From Salinispora tropica CNB-440 (lineage in GTDB: Bacteria > Actinomycetota > Actinomycetes > Mycobacteriales > Micromonosporaceae): a stretch of DNA of 64,000 nucleotides. Location: positions 2,360,144 to 2,424,143 of the forward strand of contig NC_009380.1 in the NCBI RefSeq assembly GCF_000016425.1. Reading direction: 5' to 3'. Position 1 is the stretch's first letter, and each line of letters begins with the position of its first letter. Below, one piece after another: positions 7,891 through 18,231 of this stretch. The notes below the pieces were generated by a model, which was not told the DNA's origin, did not search any database, and saw only the letters and a list, made by a program, of their open reading frames with translations. A program made the position numbers and the translations under genes.

Positions 7891-8772
7891 ATGGCGGGGC
7901 CGGGTGATCGGGCAAAGGGGCGGGGAAGCCTGCTCGCAATCAGCGATCTGCACGTGCGGCACGCGGAGAACGGGACGGTCGTCGAGCAGCTCCGCCCGGA
8001 GTCGCCGGAGGACTGGCTGCTGGTCGCCGGCGACGTGGGGGACACGATCGCGCAGGTCGAATGGGCGCTGCGGCTGCTGGCCGCCCGGTTCGCGAAGGTG
8101 CTCTGGTCGCCCGGCAACCACGAGCTGTGGAGTCTGCCGACCGACCCGGTACCTCTGCGTGGCGTGGCCCGCTACGCGCGCCTGGTCGAACTCTGTCGAG
8201 AGCTTGGCGTCGTCACGCCGGAGGACCCGTACCCGGTGTGGGAGGGACTCGGCGGCCCGGTCACTGTGGCGCCGCTGTTCCTGCTCTACGACTACAGCTG
8301 GCGCCCCGAGGGCCTCGACACGGCGCAGGCGGCGCTCGCCGAGGCGTACCGGACCGGGATCGTGTGCACCGACGAGTACCTGCTGCACCCCGACCCGTAC
8401 GAGAGCCGGTCGGCGTGGTGTACCGCTCGGGTCGCCGGGACGGCCCGGCGATTGGCGGAGCGGGACCCGGCGCTGCCGACGGTCCTGATGAACCACTGGC
8501 CGCTGTGTCGCGAGCCCACCCGTATTCTCCGCTATCCGATCTTCGCGCAGTGGTGCGGTACCGAGGCGACGGCCGACTGGCACCGGCGCTTCAACGCCGT
8601 CGCGGTGGTCTACGGCCACCTACACATCCCTCGCACCACCTGGTACGACGGGGTGCGCTTCGAGGAGGTGTCGGTGGGCTATCCCCGGGAGTGGCGGCGT
8701 CGGAGCGGGCTGCCGGGGCAGCTGCGCCGGATTCTGCCGGCGCCGGCGGGGCTACCGCCGACCGCCTGGTGA
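7891..8772 (+). CDS. Calcineurin-like metallophosphoesterase
   Basis: A 293-residue protein with the full set of metallophosphatase motifs in order: SDLH near residue 17, GDVGD near 48, GNHE near 76, MNHWPL near 200 and GHLH near 237. It should bind two metal ions and hydrolyse a phosphoester; the substrate cannot be told from sequence. It is divergent from glyA and lies about 90 bp before the LigD-polymerase gene on the same strand. It has a leaderless-type start (TAGGAT, 6 nt, ATG). Confidence 0.88.
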   Translation: MAGPGDRAKGRGSLLAISDLHVRHAENGTVVEQLRPESPEDWLLVAGDVGDTIAQVEWALRLLAARFAKVLWSPGNHELWSLPTDPVPLRGVARYARLVELCRELGVVTPEDPYPVWEGLGGPVTVAPLFLLYDYSWRPEGLDTAQAALAEAYRTGIVCTDEYLLHPDPYESRSAWCTARVAGTARRLAERDPALPTVLMNHWPLCREPTRILRYPIFAQWCGTEATADWHRRFNAVAVVYGHLHIPRTTWYDGVRFEEVSVGYPREWRRRSGLPGQLRRILPAPAGLPPTAW

Positions 8773-8850
8773 CCCAACTCTTCGCCGGGGGCACTCGGAA
8801 CCGTGCGGCTGGCGATGCGCGTCCGACCCTACGTGCGCCCGGCTCGCGGC

Positions 8851-8856
8851 TACGGT
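8851..8856 (+). promoter_or_regulatory. Candidate -10 box of a leaderless ligD-polymerase gene
   Basis: TACGGT, then 6 nt (GTGGGC), then GTG 8863. The 15-mer is almost identical to the one at the Ser/Thr kinase start at 29225. Confidence 0.5.
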
Positions 8857-8862
8857 GTGGGC

Positions 8863-9885
8863 GTGGCGACGCCGGCTGAGCAGATTCGGGTGGGACGGCG
8901 GCTGGTCCGTGTCTCCAGCCCGGACAAGCTCTACTTTCCCGAGTTGGGGCTGACAAAAGTCGATGTGGTGCGCTACTTTCTGGCCGTCGGCGACGGCATC
9001 CTGCGCGCCCTGCGGGACCGGCCGACGATGCTCGAGCGGTGGCCGCGCGGCGTCTTCGCCGGCGCCAAGATCGCGACGCGGGCGGACAACCGTGGTGACG
9101 CCTTCTACCAGAAGCGGCTGCCGGCGGGTGCCCCCGACTGGGTCCGCACCGCGCACCTGACGTTCCCGAGCGGTCGAAGCGCGGACGAGCTCGCACCGAG
9201 TGAGCTGGCCGTGGTCGCCTGGGCGGTCAACCTCGGCACGCTCCGGTTCCACCCGTGGCCGGTGTCCCGGCGTGATGTCGAGCGACCAGACCAGCTACGT
9301 ATCGATCTGGATCCGCTACCCGGGGTCGGGTTTGACCAGGTGGTCTCGGTGGCGCACGAGGTCCGCGCGTTCCTCGACGAGCTCGGCCTGGTTGGCTACC
9401 CGAAGACCACCGGGGGACGAGGGCTGCACGTCTACCTCACCATCGAGCCACGGTGGGGCTTCGGTGACTGCCGCCGGGCGGTGCTGGCGCTGGGCCGGGA
9501 GATCGAGCGCCGCCGGCCCGACCTGGTCACCACCACCTGGTGGCGGGAGCAGCGGGATCGGCCGGTCTTCGTCGACTACAACCAGATGGCCCGGGACCAC
9601 ACGATGGCCTCGGCGTACTCGATCCGGCCCACCCCGGCGGCGCTGGTCTCCGCACCGGTGGCCTGGACCGAGCTGGACGATGCCCGGCCGGAGGACTTCG
9701 ACATCACCACGATGCCGACCCGCTTCGCCGCACACGGCGACCCACACGCGGGCCTGGACGAGCAGGCGTATTCGCTGGAGCCGTTGCTGGAGTTGGCCGA
9801 CCGGGAGGAGCTGGCGGCGCCACCGGAACGTTCAGGGCCCCCCGGGGCCGGGAAGCGGAGGGGACGCGGCCGGGCCCCAGGGTGA
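8863..9885 (+). CDS. Stand-alone LigD-type polymerase (primase-polymerase)
   Basis: A 340-residue AEP-superfamily polymerase like the POL domain of LigD, which inserts nucleotides or ribonucleotides during non-homologous end joining. Seen are SSPDKLYFPELGLTK at the start, the DxD metal site RIDLDPLPG near residue 148, and GGRGLHVYL with the nucleotide-binding His near residue 188. No ligase or nuclease domain is attached, and no Ku gene is in the window. The start is GTG 8863 by the leaderless pattern; GTG 8803 would add 20 residues. The last 54 bp overlap the convergent Lrp gene. Confidence 0.88.
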   Translation: MATPAEQIRVGRRLVRVSSPDKLYFPELGLTKVDVVRYFLAVGDGILRALRDRPTMLERWPRGVFAGAKIATRADNRGDAFYQKRLPAGAPDWVRTAHLTFPSGRSADELAPSELAVVAWAVNLGTLRFHPWPVSRRDVERPDQLRIDLDPLPGVGFDQVVSVAHEVRAFLDELGLVGYPKTTGGRGLHVYLTIEPRWGFGDCRRAVLALGREIERRRPDLVTTTWWREQRDRPVFVDYNQMARDHTMASAYSIRPTPAALVSAPVAWTELDDARPEDFDITTMPTRFAAHGDPHAGLDEQAYSLEPLLELADREELAAPPERSGPPGAGKRRGRGRAPG

Positions 9886-10377
9886 CGTCGCGCCGTCGAA
9901 CTCGTGGAAGACCAGCCAGGTGCGGGTGGAGAGCACCCCGGGGATGCTCTGCACCCGGGTCAGCACCACATCTCGCAGCGTGGCGTTGTCCGGGGCCCGG
10001 ACCAGAGCGAGGACGTCGTGGTCGCCGCCAACCAGCGCGGCGTGCTCCAGGTAGCGCACCTGGGCCAGCTCCGCCGAGACCTCCCGCCAGGTGTTCTGTT
10101 CGATGGTGATCGCGATGTACGCCGAAGTGCCCAACCCGGCGGCCTCCGGCGCCACCCGGGCCTGGAAGCCGGTGACCACACCGTCTCGTAGTAGCCGCTC
10201 CACCCGGGCGTACGCGTTGGTTCGGGAGATGTGCAGACGTGCGGCGAGCGTCCGTACCGACGTGCGTCCGTCGCGGACCAGCTCGGCCAGGATGCGGCGG
10301 TCCACATCGTCCAGCGGCCGGGCCGATCGTCCCGGCCCGGTCGTCGAGGCCCCACCTGGGCCGGACTCTTGGCTCAT
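9832..10377 (-). CDS. Lrp/AsnC family regulator, probably of the adjacent bkd genes
   Basis: A 181-residue Lrp/AsnC protein. The N-terminal HTH (about 22-70) has LDDVDRRILAELVRDGRTSVRTLA and RTNAYARVERLLRDGVV; the RAM ligand domain (about 80-160) has GGDHDVLALVRA. GGAGG is 8 nt upstream of ATG 10377. The gene is divergent from the branched-chain 2-oxoacid dehydrogenase operon with about 105 bp between, the same arrangement as BkdR/PdhR-type AsnC regulators, so it probably controls that operon in response to an amino or 2-oxo acid. Its 3' end overlaps the LigD-polymerase gene by 54 bp. Confidence 0.88.
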   Translation of the reverse strand: MSQESGPGGASTTGPGRSARPLDDVDRRILAELVRDGRTSVRTLAARLHISRTNAYARVERLLRDGVVTGFQARVAPEAAGLGTSAYIAITIEQNTWREVSAELAQVRYLEHAALVGGDHDVLALVRAPDNATLRDVVLTRVQSIPGVLSTRTWLVFHEFDGATSPWGPAASPPLPGPGGP

Positions 10378-10482
10378 CACAGCACCTCCCGTCGACCAAC
10401 CATCCTGCGTTTGCGGCGGATCTTGAGTCAATCATCCGACCGCAGGAGCATGGGCGCACCAGATGTCCAGGAGGTAACCGCC

Positions 10483-11630
10483 GTGACGACCACACCCCGG
10501 GCGGTCCGCAGAAGGCCCCGGCCGGCCGCACCACCGGATCCGGCCCGCCCGTTGCTGCCCACCAGCGAGCAGATTCGCCTGCTCGACCCCGCCGGCACCC
10601 CACTGCCGGCGCACCCCGACTACCCGGCGCCCCCGGTCGAGGTGCTCGTCGAGCTGTACCGCCGGATGGTGCTCGGCCGCCGCTTTGACCTGCAGGCCAC
10701 CGCCCTGACCAAACAGGGCCGACTCGCCGTCTACCCGTCGGCTCGGGGCCAGGAGGCGTGCCAGGTCGGCGCGATCCTCGCGCTACGCGACGACGACTGG
10801 GTGTTCCCGACCTATCGCGAGTCAATGGCGTTGACCGCCCGAGGGATCGACCCCGTCGAGGTGCTGACCCTGCTCCGCGGGGACTGGCACTGTGGTTACG
10901 ATCCGGCCGTGCGGCGCACCGCCCCGCAGTGCACCCCGTTGGCCACCCAGTGTGTGCACGCCGCCGGCCTCGCCTACGGCGAGGCGTACCAGGGCCGGGA
11001 CACGGTGGCATTGGCCTTCATCGGCGACGGTGCCACCAGTGAGGGTGACTTCCACGAGGGGGTCAACTTCGCCGCCGTCTTCAAGGCGCCGGTCGTCTAC
11101 TTCGTCCAGAACAACCAGTACGCGATCAGCGTGCCGCTGTCCCGGCAGACCGCCGCACCCAGTCTCGCGTACAAGGGCGTCGGTTACGGCGTGCCCAGCG
11201 AGCAGGTCGACGGCAACGATCCGGTCGCCGTCCTCGCGGTGCTCAACCGGGCCGTGGCGCACGCCCGTGCCGGCCACGGCCCCTTTCTGGTGGAGGCGCA
11301 CACCTACCGGATGGAGCCGCACACCAACGCCGACGACGCCGCCCGTTACCGGGACGCCGATGAGGTGGCGAGCTGGCAGGACCGCGACCCGGTTGTTCGG
11401 TTGGAGACCCACCTGCGGGACCGGGGGGCGTTGGACGACAGCACGGTGGCGCGGGTGGCCGCGCAGGCCGAGGAGTACGCGGCCGACCTGCGCGAGCGGA
11501 TGCACGACAAGCCAACCGTTGACCCGTTGACGCTCTTCGACCACGTCTACGCCGAGCCGACGCCGCAGCTGGTCGAACAGCGCGAACAGGTCCGTGCCGA
11601 GCTGACCGCCGACCAGGAGGGAGCCGGGTG

Positions 11631-11631
<1 letters not shown>
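10483..11631 (+). CDS. bkdA: Branched-chain 2-oxoacid (or pyruvate) dehydrogenase E1 alpha
   Basis: A 382-residue thiamine-diphosphate subunit. The TPP motif runs from GDGATSEGDFHEG to VQNNQYAIS, and the phosphorylation-loop region reads YRMEPHTNADDAARY. It decarboxylates a 2-oxo acid and passes the acyl group to E2. The start is GTG 10483 with AGGAGG 8 nt upstream. The stop overlaps the E1 beta start by 1 nt, so the genes are co-translated. The branched-chain assignment rests on the separate alpha and beta subunits, the AsnC regulator and close similarity to actinomycete Bkd proteins; pyruvate as substrate cannot be excluded. Confidence 0.9.
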
Positions 11632-12634
<1,003 letters not shown>

Positions 12635-12635
<1 letters not shown>

Positions 12636-13936
12636 TGAGTGAGCGGGTCTTCCTCCTGCCGGACCTCGGGGAGGGGCTGAGCGAGGCGGAGATCGTCGAG
12701 TGGCGGGTCGCCGTGGGCGACACGGTAACGGTGGACCAGGCCGTCGTGGAGGTGGAGACGGCCAAGGCTGTCGTGGACGTGCCCTGCCCGTACGCCGGGC
12801 GGGTGGTGGCCCTGCACGGCGCGGCGGGCGAGGTGCGGCCGGTCGGCCAGCCTTTGATCACCGTCGCGTCGTTGGACGCGGTCGAGGCGGATAGCGCCCC
12901 CGGTGGGGCTGGCGGGCCCGCGGTCAACCGTGAGCAGGAGCGAGCTGGCTCCGGGAACGTCTTGATCGGGTACGGCACCGGCCACGGCGGCGCGGCTCGT
13001 CGGCGCCGGCCCCGGGTTGCCGGGGCCGTACCGGCCAGTGCCGCCCCGAGTGGCGGCCTTGGTTCGGTCGGCGAGAGCCTTCGGGTCATCTCGCCGATCG
13101 TGCGGCGGCTGGCGAAGCAGCGCGGCGTCGACCTTGCCACCCTGCGCGGCACCGGTCGTGGCGGGGTGATTCGCCGGGCTGATGTGGAGGCTGCCACCCC
13201 GGCGTCGGTCGCCGTGCCCGACACGCACGCCGTGCCCGCCGACGGCGAGGTGATCGTGCCGCTGACCGGCATCCGCAAGGTAATCGCCGACAAGCTTTCC
13301 CGCAGCCGGCGGGAGATTCCCGAGGTGACGATCTGGGTGGATGCCGACGCGACCGCCCTGCTGGAGACCCGGGCGGCCATCAACGCGGCCACCCCGGCCG
13401 AACCGGTGAGCATCCTGGCGCTGCTCGCCCGGATCTGCCTCTCCGGTCTACGGAGGTTCCCCCAGCTCAACGCCCGGGTAGATAGCGAGGCGCAGCGGAT
13501 CATCCAGTCCGCCGGGGTACACCTGGGGATCGCCGCCCAGACCGACCGAGGGCTCGTGGTCCCGGTCTTGCGCGACGCACAGCGGCTCACCACCGCCGGG
13601 CTGGCCGCCGCGTTGGCCGAGACCACGGAGGCGGCGCGGGCAGGAACGCTGTCGCCGGCCCGGCTCGCCGGCGGGACGTTCACGCTGAACAACTACGGCG
13701 TGTTCGGGGTGGACGGGTCCACGCCGATCATCAACCATCCGGAGGCGGCGCTGCTCGGCGTCGGGCGGATCGTGGACAAGCCGTGGGTGGTTGACGGGCA
13801 GCTTGCGGTCCGCAAGGTGACACAGCTCAGCCTCACCTTTGATCATCGGGTCTGCGACGGCGGGGTGGCCGGTGGCTTCCTGCGGCACGTCGCGGACTGC
13901 GTCGAGCGGCCAGCGGTGTTGATCGCGAACCTCTGA
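12635..13936 (+). CDS. bkdC: Dihydrolipoamide acyltransferase E2
   Basis: A 433-residue E2. A single lipoyl domain (about 1-80) has the lipoylated Lys in VETAKAVVDV. A linker is followed by the peripheral subunit-binding domain (about 150-185, ISPIVRRLAKQRGVDLATL). The C-terminal catalytic domain has TFDHRVCDGG near residue 400, where the His and Asp form the acyltransferase site. It transfers the acyl group from lipoate to CoA. The ATGA overlap with E1 beta and the strong terminator after it mark the end of the operon. No E3 gene is here, so the E3 is shared and encoded elsewhere. Confidence 0.93.
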
Positions 13937-13942
13937 CTTGGG

Positions 13943-13968
13943 ACGCGGGGCCGCACGGCCCCGCGTTT
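13943..13968 (+). terminator. Rho-independent terminator of the bkd operon
   Basis: ACGCGGGGCCG pairs perfectly with CGGCCCCGCGT around a tiny loop, followed by TTT, starting 7 bp after the E2 stop. Confidence 0.85.
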
Positions 13969-14181
13969 CGGGCTCCGCCGCACCTTGGCGTGAATTTCGG
14001 TCGAACGGCCCCGGATGGTTCGGATGTGACCGGTGGCCATGTTCGGGCAATCCAGGAACGGACGGCGCAGAATACGAAAAGGGGGGCGATAATTACGTTG
14101 CCGAATTTGTCGAAAACGCGTGCCCCGAACTGTGTGGCGGAGAGAATGTGGCGGAGGTAGGCCACAATCGGGGGGACGCAC
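13969..14181. other. AT-richer leader of the L,D-transpeptidase gene
   Basis: About 210 bp with clearly lower GC than its neighbours (for example CGATAATTACG and GAATTTGTCGAAAACG near 14080-14120). It probably holds the promoter of the transpeptidase gene. No open frame or known RNA motif was recognised. Confidence 0.4.
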
Positions 14182-15465
14182 ATGAAATTCAGGCGGCGAA
14201 TGACGCTGCTCGCGGTAACTGTCGCGGCCGTACCGGTAGCGCTCGGAGGGTGCACCATCGGCGGGCGCGAGGAGGCCCGACCGGCACCGCCGGAACTAAC
14301 CGTGACGCCGACCGACCAGACCTCGGACGTTCCGATCAGCGCCGAGGTCGGCACCACGGTCAAGGGCGGGACGATTACCGCGGTCCGCATCACCGATGAC
14401 ACGGGCGCCGAGGTCGAGGGAGAGCCGCGGGAGGATGGCTCAACCTGGGTGCCGAGCGCGCCGTTGAAGCCAAAACGGACGTATACCGCCGAGGTGACTG
14501 CTACCGGTGACTCCGGTAAAACCACTACCACCCGGAAAACAACCTTCACCACCAGGCCGAAGTCCACCAAACCGGCAATTACCAGCACGTTGTATTTCAC
14601 GGGTGACCGGACGTATGGAACCGCGATGCCAGTGACCGTCGCGTTCGACCCACCGATTCCGGAGGAGGCCCGGGCCGCCGTTCAGCGGCGTCTGTTCGTG
14701 CGGACTAACCCGTCCCAGCCCGGGGTGTGGTCCTGGGTGTCTGACGGCAGCCAGGTCTACTACCGGGCGCCGGACTTCTGGCGACCGGGTACGACGATCA
14801 GCTTCCGCGCCGGTTTGGAGGGCCTGCCGATCGGCGAGGACTACGTGGGCGACGCCGACCGACGGGCAACCTCGAAGATCGGCCGTCAGGTCGCCTTGGA
14901 GATCGACAACGACACCAAGCAGATGTCGGTGTTCCAGGACGGAAAGCTGCTGCGGGAGCTACCGGTGAGCCTCGGAAAGCCGAGCACGCCGACCTCCAGC
15001 GGCAAGATGGTGATCATGGAAAAGCATCAGTTCACCACCTTCGACACCCGTGGCTCAGCGGACCCGTACGTGGTGGATGTCGAGGATGCACAGCGGTTGA
15101 CCTGGCGGGGTGAGTTCCTCCACGGCGCGCCCTGGTCGGAGGGAGTTCAGGGGTACCGCAATGTCTCCCACGGCTGTACCAACCTCGCCGCCGCCGCTGC
15201 CGACTGGCTGATGGGCATCACCGAGGTCGGCGATCTGGTGACCATCAAGGGCACCGAGGTGACCTTGGACGAGGGCAACGGCTGGACCGCCTGGAATGAG
15301 AGCTGGGAGGAGTACGTCAAGGGCAGTGCCCTGCCCGTGCCGGCCGGCCTGAAACCGAGTCCGGCTGCGCCGAACCCGGGTGCGGTGGCCGGCGGCTCCC
15401 CTGCACCGGTGCCGTCCGAGGGCAGCGGCTCTCCCGCGCCGGAGCCCTCCGTGAGCGGCGGCTGA
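14182..15465 (+). CDS. L,D-transpeptidase lipoprotein
   Basis: A 427-residue lipoprotein. The signal peptide has a charged start, a hydrophobic core and the lipobox LGGC with Cys24 as the lipidated residue. Two Ig-like domains follow (about 40-260, as in mycobacterial Ldt enzymes), then a YkuD catalytic domain with HGAPW and SHGCTN, where Cys332 is the nucleophile. It forms 3-3 cross-links in peptidoglycan outside the membrane. The C-terminus is a Pro/Ser/Gly-rich tail of about 45 residues. GGGGGG lies 6 nt before the ATG. A bidirectional terminator separates it from the FKBP gene. Confidence 0.93.
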   Translation: MKFRRRMTLLAVTVAAVPVALGGCTIGGREEARPAPPELTVTPTDQTSDVPISAEVGTTVKGGTITAVRITDDTGAEVEGEPREDGSTWVPSAPLKPKRTYTAEVTATGDSGKTTTTRKTTFTTRPKSTKPAITSTLYFTGDRTYGTAMPVTVAFDPPIPEEARAAVQRRLFVRTNPSQPGVWSWVSDGSQVYYRAPDFWRPGTTISFRAGLEGLPIGEDYVGDADRRATSKIGRQVALEIDNDTKQMSVFQDGKLLRELPVSLGKPSTPTSSGKMVIMEKHQFTTFDTRGSADPYVVDVEDAQRLTWRGEFLHGAPWSEGVQGYRNVSHGCTNLAAAAADWLMGITEVGDLVTIKGTEVTLDEGNGWTAWNESWEEYVKGSALPVPAGLKPSPAAPNPGAVAGGSPAPVPSEGSGSPAPEPSVSGG

Positions 15466-15494
15466 CCGGGCGGGGCTGAGGTGTCGTGCGGGCC

Positions 15495-15527
15495 CGGTGC
15501 CCCTCTGGCAGTTTCGGAGGGGCACCG
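15495..15527. terminator. Bidirectional terminator between the transpeptidase and FKBP genes
   Basis: CGGTGCCCCTC (15495-15505) pairs with GAGGGGCACCG (15517-15527), between two convergent genes. Confidence 0.75.
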
Positions 15528-15547
15528 GCCCGGTTAGCCAGACCCGG

Positions 15548-15925
15548 TCAGCGGAGGTCGAGCAGGTCAACGACAAAGACCAGCGTCTCGTTCGGCCGAA
15601 TGACGCCGCCGGCGCCGCGGTCGCCGTAACCGAGGTGCGGCGGGATGGTCAGTCGCCGCCGGCCACCGACTCGCATACCGACGACACCCTGGTCCCAGCC
15701 GGCGATGACCCGCCCGCCCCCGAGGGGGAACTCGAGCGGCTCGCCACGATTCCACGACGCGTCAAACTCACGGCCCGTGGAGTGCGCGACGCCGACGTAG
15801 TGGACGCGGGCGATCTGCCCGGCTTGCGCCTCCGCTCCCTCGCCGACCGTGATCTCCTCGACGAGGAGCTCGCTCGGCGGGGCGCCTTCGATCGGTCCCA
15901 CCTCGGGCTTCGCTGCCTGGTTCAC
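15548..15925 (-). CDS. FKBP-type peptidyl-prolyl isomerase
   Basis: A 125-residue cytoplasmic FKBP. The core shows RVHYVGVAHSTGREFDASW, then PLGGGRVIAGWDQGVVGMRVG and PPHLGYGDRG, which hold the aromatic pocket residues of the family. It speeds cis-trans isomerisation of proline bonds. The start is GTG 15925 with AGGAG 6 nt before it; a longer frame to 16027 exists but adds no domain. Confidence 0.92.
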   Translation of the reverse strand: MNQAAKPEVGPIEGAPPSELLVEEITVGEGAEAQAGQIARVHYVGVAHSTGREFDASWNRGEPLEFPLGGGRVIAGWDQGVVGMRVGGRRRLTIPPHLGYGDRGAGGVIRPNETLVFVVDLLDLR

Positions 15926-16063
15926 CAGCGTCTCCTGTCCTTCGTCGTGCTGCCTGACGTGCCCGATCCTGCCGGATCGCCGTTGGCCGATTTCCTGGGG
16001 GCGGCACACGTGCTGGGCGGGCGTCACCAGTGGTGACGCCCGCCCAGTGGAGTACCGAGATCG

Positions 16064-16618
16064 TCAACGGAGCCAGGGCATCCGCCGGACGATCGGGAGC
16101 CCGGCCCAGGCTCGACCGAGGCCCCAGGTGTCACCGGCGTTGAGCAGGGCGATGACCGCCAGCACCGCGGCGTAGATCAGGTGGTCGTCCATGAACGGGT
16201 TGTTCGGTGGCGGCAGGACAGCCGTCCACATCAGGACCATGAGTAGTCCGCCGGTCGCGGCGGCTACCCGGATGCCGATCCCGAGCAGCAGGGCGGTGCC
16301 GATGGCCGCCAGTCCGATCATGAACAGCCAGTCGGCCCAGGCCGCGCCCGCGAAGCCGTTGTAGAAGTCCTTGAACGGGCCGGTCGCACCGAAGCTCAGG
16401 AAGCCCTTCGTCGGGCTGCCGCCGTTGATCCAGGCGTTGTCGGCCTCGGTCGCCCGCCCCAGCCCGAACAGCTTGTCGAGAAAGGCCCAGAGGAAGATCC
16501 AGCCCAGAGCCAGGCGGGTGCCAGCCAGCACGTAACGGGCGGCGCGTCCCTGCCCGGTTTCAACCTGGTTCAGGTTGCCGGTTGTCTCGGCGTGGTTCCG
16601 CTTGGTCGTTGCGGTCAT
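16064..16618 (-). CDS. DoxX family membrane protein
   Basis: A 184-residue protein with four predicted membrane helices. The first (YVLAGTRLALGWIFLWAFLD) is followed by KLFGLGRATE and a periplasmic loop GFLSFGATGPFKDFYNGFAG, as in DoxX/DoxD-like proteins. Mycobacterial DoxX is part of a membrane oxidoreductase complex for thiol stress; members of the wider family act with thiosulfate:quinone oxidoreductase. The partner here is not known. ATG 16618 has GGAG close upstream. Confidence 0.82.
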   Translation of the reverse strand: MTATTKRNHAETTGNLNQVETGQGRAARYVLAGTRLALGWIFLWAFLDKLFGLGRATEADNAWINGGSPTKGFLSFGATGPFKDFYNGFAGAAWADWLFMIGLAAIGTALLLGIGIRVAAATGGLLMVLMWTAVLPPPNNPFMDDHLIYAAVLAVIALLNAGDTWGLGRAWAGLPIVRRMPWLR

Positions 16619-16744
16619 CGTCTCCACGTCCCTTTCTGCTTGTGCCTCGTGTCGCACTGTCCGTGGCTCCTCCATTGGACCGTGGCGGCGATGCGTGTGG
16701 GCAGGGCCAACCGGGCTCGCCGGACGGGACCTTGGACCTGTGCC

Positions 16745-17476
16745 TCAGCCCGCCACGTGGGTGACCGGCGCCGCCAGCTGGGCGGCCAGGACCGCGGGCG
16801 CTTCCACCAGGGATGGGCCATACCAGGTCAGGTGCCGACCGGAGACGAGGGCACACGGCAGCTCGGGGAATGCCTCCGGCCCGTCATTCGCGGTGAAACG
16901 GTACGGCTCGTCGGGCAACACGACCAGTTGAGGAGCCCGGCCGCGTAGCTCGTTCAGGGGCGGCCGGGGATACCGCTCGGCGTGGTCCGCGTACAGGTTG
17001 GTCAGCCCCAGCCGGCGAAGCACGTCCCCGGCGAAGGTGTCCCGGCCCAGCGCCACCCACGGGCGTCGCCAGACGGGCACCACGGCTCGGCGTGGGGGCC
17101 TGTCCTCGGGTAGCTCCGCCCAGGCGCGGCGAGCGGCCACCAACCACTCGGGTTCACCCGGCGAACCTAACTCGGTGAGTAGCTCGGCCAACTCGGTGAG
17201 CGCCTCATCGACGGTACGAGGGTAGGTGACCCGCACCGGTACCCCCGCCGCCACCAGGGCGTCCGCGTCCTCGCGCCGGTTCTCCTCGACGTTGAGCAGG
17301 ACCACGTCCGGCCGAAGCGCGCGTACCCGGTCCAGGTCCGGGTACTTGCTGCCGCCGACCCGGGGCACGTCCAGGCCAATCGGGTGGGCGCACCAGTCGG
17401 TAGCGCCGACCAGCGTCCCGGGCAACGTCAACGCCACCGCCTCGGTCAACGACGGCACCAGTGATACCACCCGCAT
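16745..17476 (-). CDS. Helical-backbone metal-receptor domain protein (BtuF/FepB-like, no export signal)
   Basis: A 243-residue protein with the fold of cobalamin or siderophore binding proteins: MRVVSLVPSLTEAVALTLPG at the start, VGGSKYPDLDRVRALRPDVVLLN in the first lobe, and a second lobe from about 130. It lacks a signal peptide or lipobox and no permease or ATPase genes are beside it. It is therefore probably a cytoplasmic corrinoid- or metal-complex-binding protein rather than a transport receptor. AGGAGG lies 8 nt before ATG 17476. It is divergent from the nitroreductase gene. Confidence 0.82.
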   Translation of the reverse strand: MRVVSLVPSLTEAVALTLPGTLVGATDWCAHPIGLDVPRVGGSKYPDLDRVRALRPDVVLLNVEENRREDADALVAAGVPVRVTYPRTVDEALTELAELLTELGSPGEPEWLVAARRAWAELPEDRPPRRAVVPVWRRPWVALGRDTFAGDVLRRLGLTNLYADHAERYPRPPLNELRGRAPQLVVLPDEPYRFTANDGPEAFPELPCALVSGRHLTWYGPSLVEAPAVLAAQLAAPVTHVAG

Positions 17477-17559
17477 CCGCTCCGCCTCCTCTGGCCCGTT
17501 ACGTCGATCATGCCGTTGCGGGAGTGGCCACGGCCACACGGGACGCCGACAATGGCAGG

Positions 17560-18231
17560 ATGCCGCCGAACAGCGCTGAGCAACCCCCCGCCGTCCGACC
17601 ACTATCCGACTACGGCGTGCCGCCTGCGTCGGCGCTGGCTCGGGTACGCGGCTTCGCCGATGCGATGGTCCGGCGCCGTACCGTGCGGGACTTCAGCGAC
17701 AAGCCAGTCCCGGAGGGGGTGCTCACGCACGCCCTGCGGGCGGCGGCCTCGGCACCGAGTGGCGCGAATCGGCAGCCGTGGCGGTTCGTGGTGGTGACCG
17801 AACCGGAGCTCAAGCGGCGGCTGCGCGTCGCCGCGGAGGCCGAGGAGCGGGTGTTCTACGAGCAGCGCGCGCCGCAGGAGTGGCTCTCGGCGCTGGCGCC
17901 GTTGGGAACGGACGCGAGCAAGCCGTTCCTGGAGACCGCCCCGGCGGTGGTCGTCGTCTTCGAGGTGCACCGCGGCCCCCAGAGTCCACGCCCCTACTAC
18001 GTGAAGGAGTCGGTGGGGATCGCGGTCGGGCTGCTGCTCGCCGCGCTGCACCAGGCTGGCCTCGCCACCCTGACCCACACCCCGAGTCCGATGCGCTTCC
18101 TCAACGAGTTGTTGGACCGGCCTGCCGAGGAGCGGGGAAACCTGATCATTCCGGTCGGCTATCCGGCGGACGGGGCGACCGTGCCAGACATTTCCCGCAA
18201 GCCGCTGGACGAGGTGGTGGTGTGGCGCTGA
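17560..18231 (+). CDS. Nitroreductase family FMN oxidoreductase
   Basis: A 223-residue protein with the nitroreductase fold: MVRRRTVRDFSDKPVP and ASAPSGANRQPWRFVVV for FMN binding, ESVGIAVGLLLAALHQAGLATLTHTPSP in the dimer core, and IIPVGYPADG near the end. Size and motifs resemble the iodotyrosine deiodinase/BluB-like branch, but the substrate is unknown. The ATG at 17560 has GGCAGG directly before it and a GACAAT box 6 nt upstream, so it may be leaderless. Confidence 0.86.
   Translation: MPPNSAEQPPAVRPLSDYGVPPASALARVRGFADAMVRRRTVRDFSDKPVPEGVLTHALRAAASAPSGANRQPWRFVVVTEPELKRRLRVAAEAEERVFYEQRAPQEWLSALAPLGTDASKPFLETAPAVVVVFEVHRGPQSPRPYYVKESVGIAVGLLLAALHQAGLATLTHTPSPMRFLNELLDRPAEERGNLIIPVGYPADGATVPDISRKPLDEVVVWR

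Noticed and set aside
13969..14181. Leader of the L,D-transpeptidase gene considered as a c-di-AMP (ydaO) riboswitch
   Set aside because: The conserved ydaO core segments were not found; only AT-rich DNA is seen.
16745..17476. Metal-receptor-like protein considered as part of a cobalamin or siderophore importer
   Set aside because: No signal peptide, lipobox, permease or ATPase gene is nearby.
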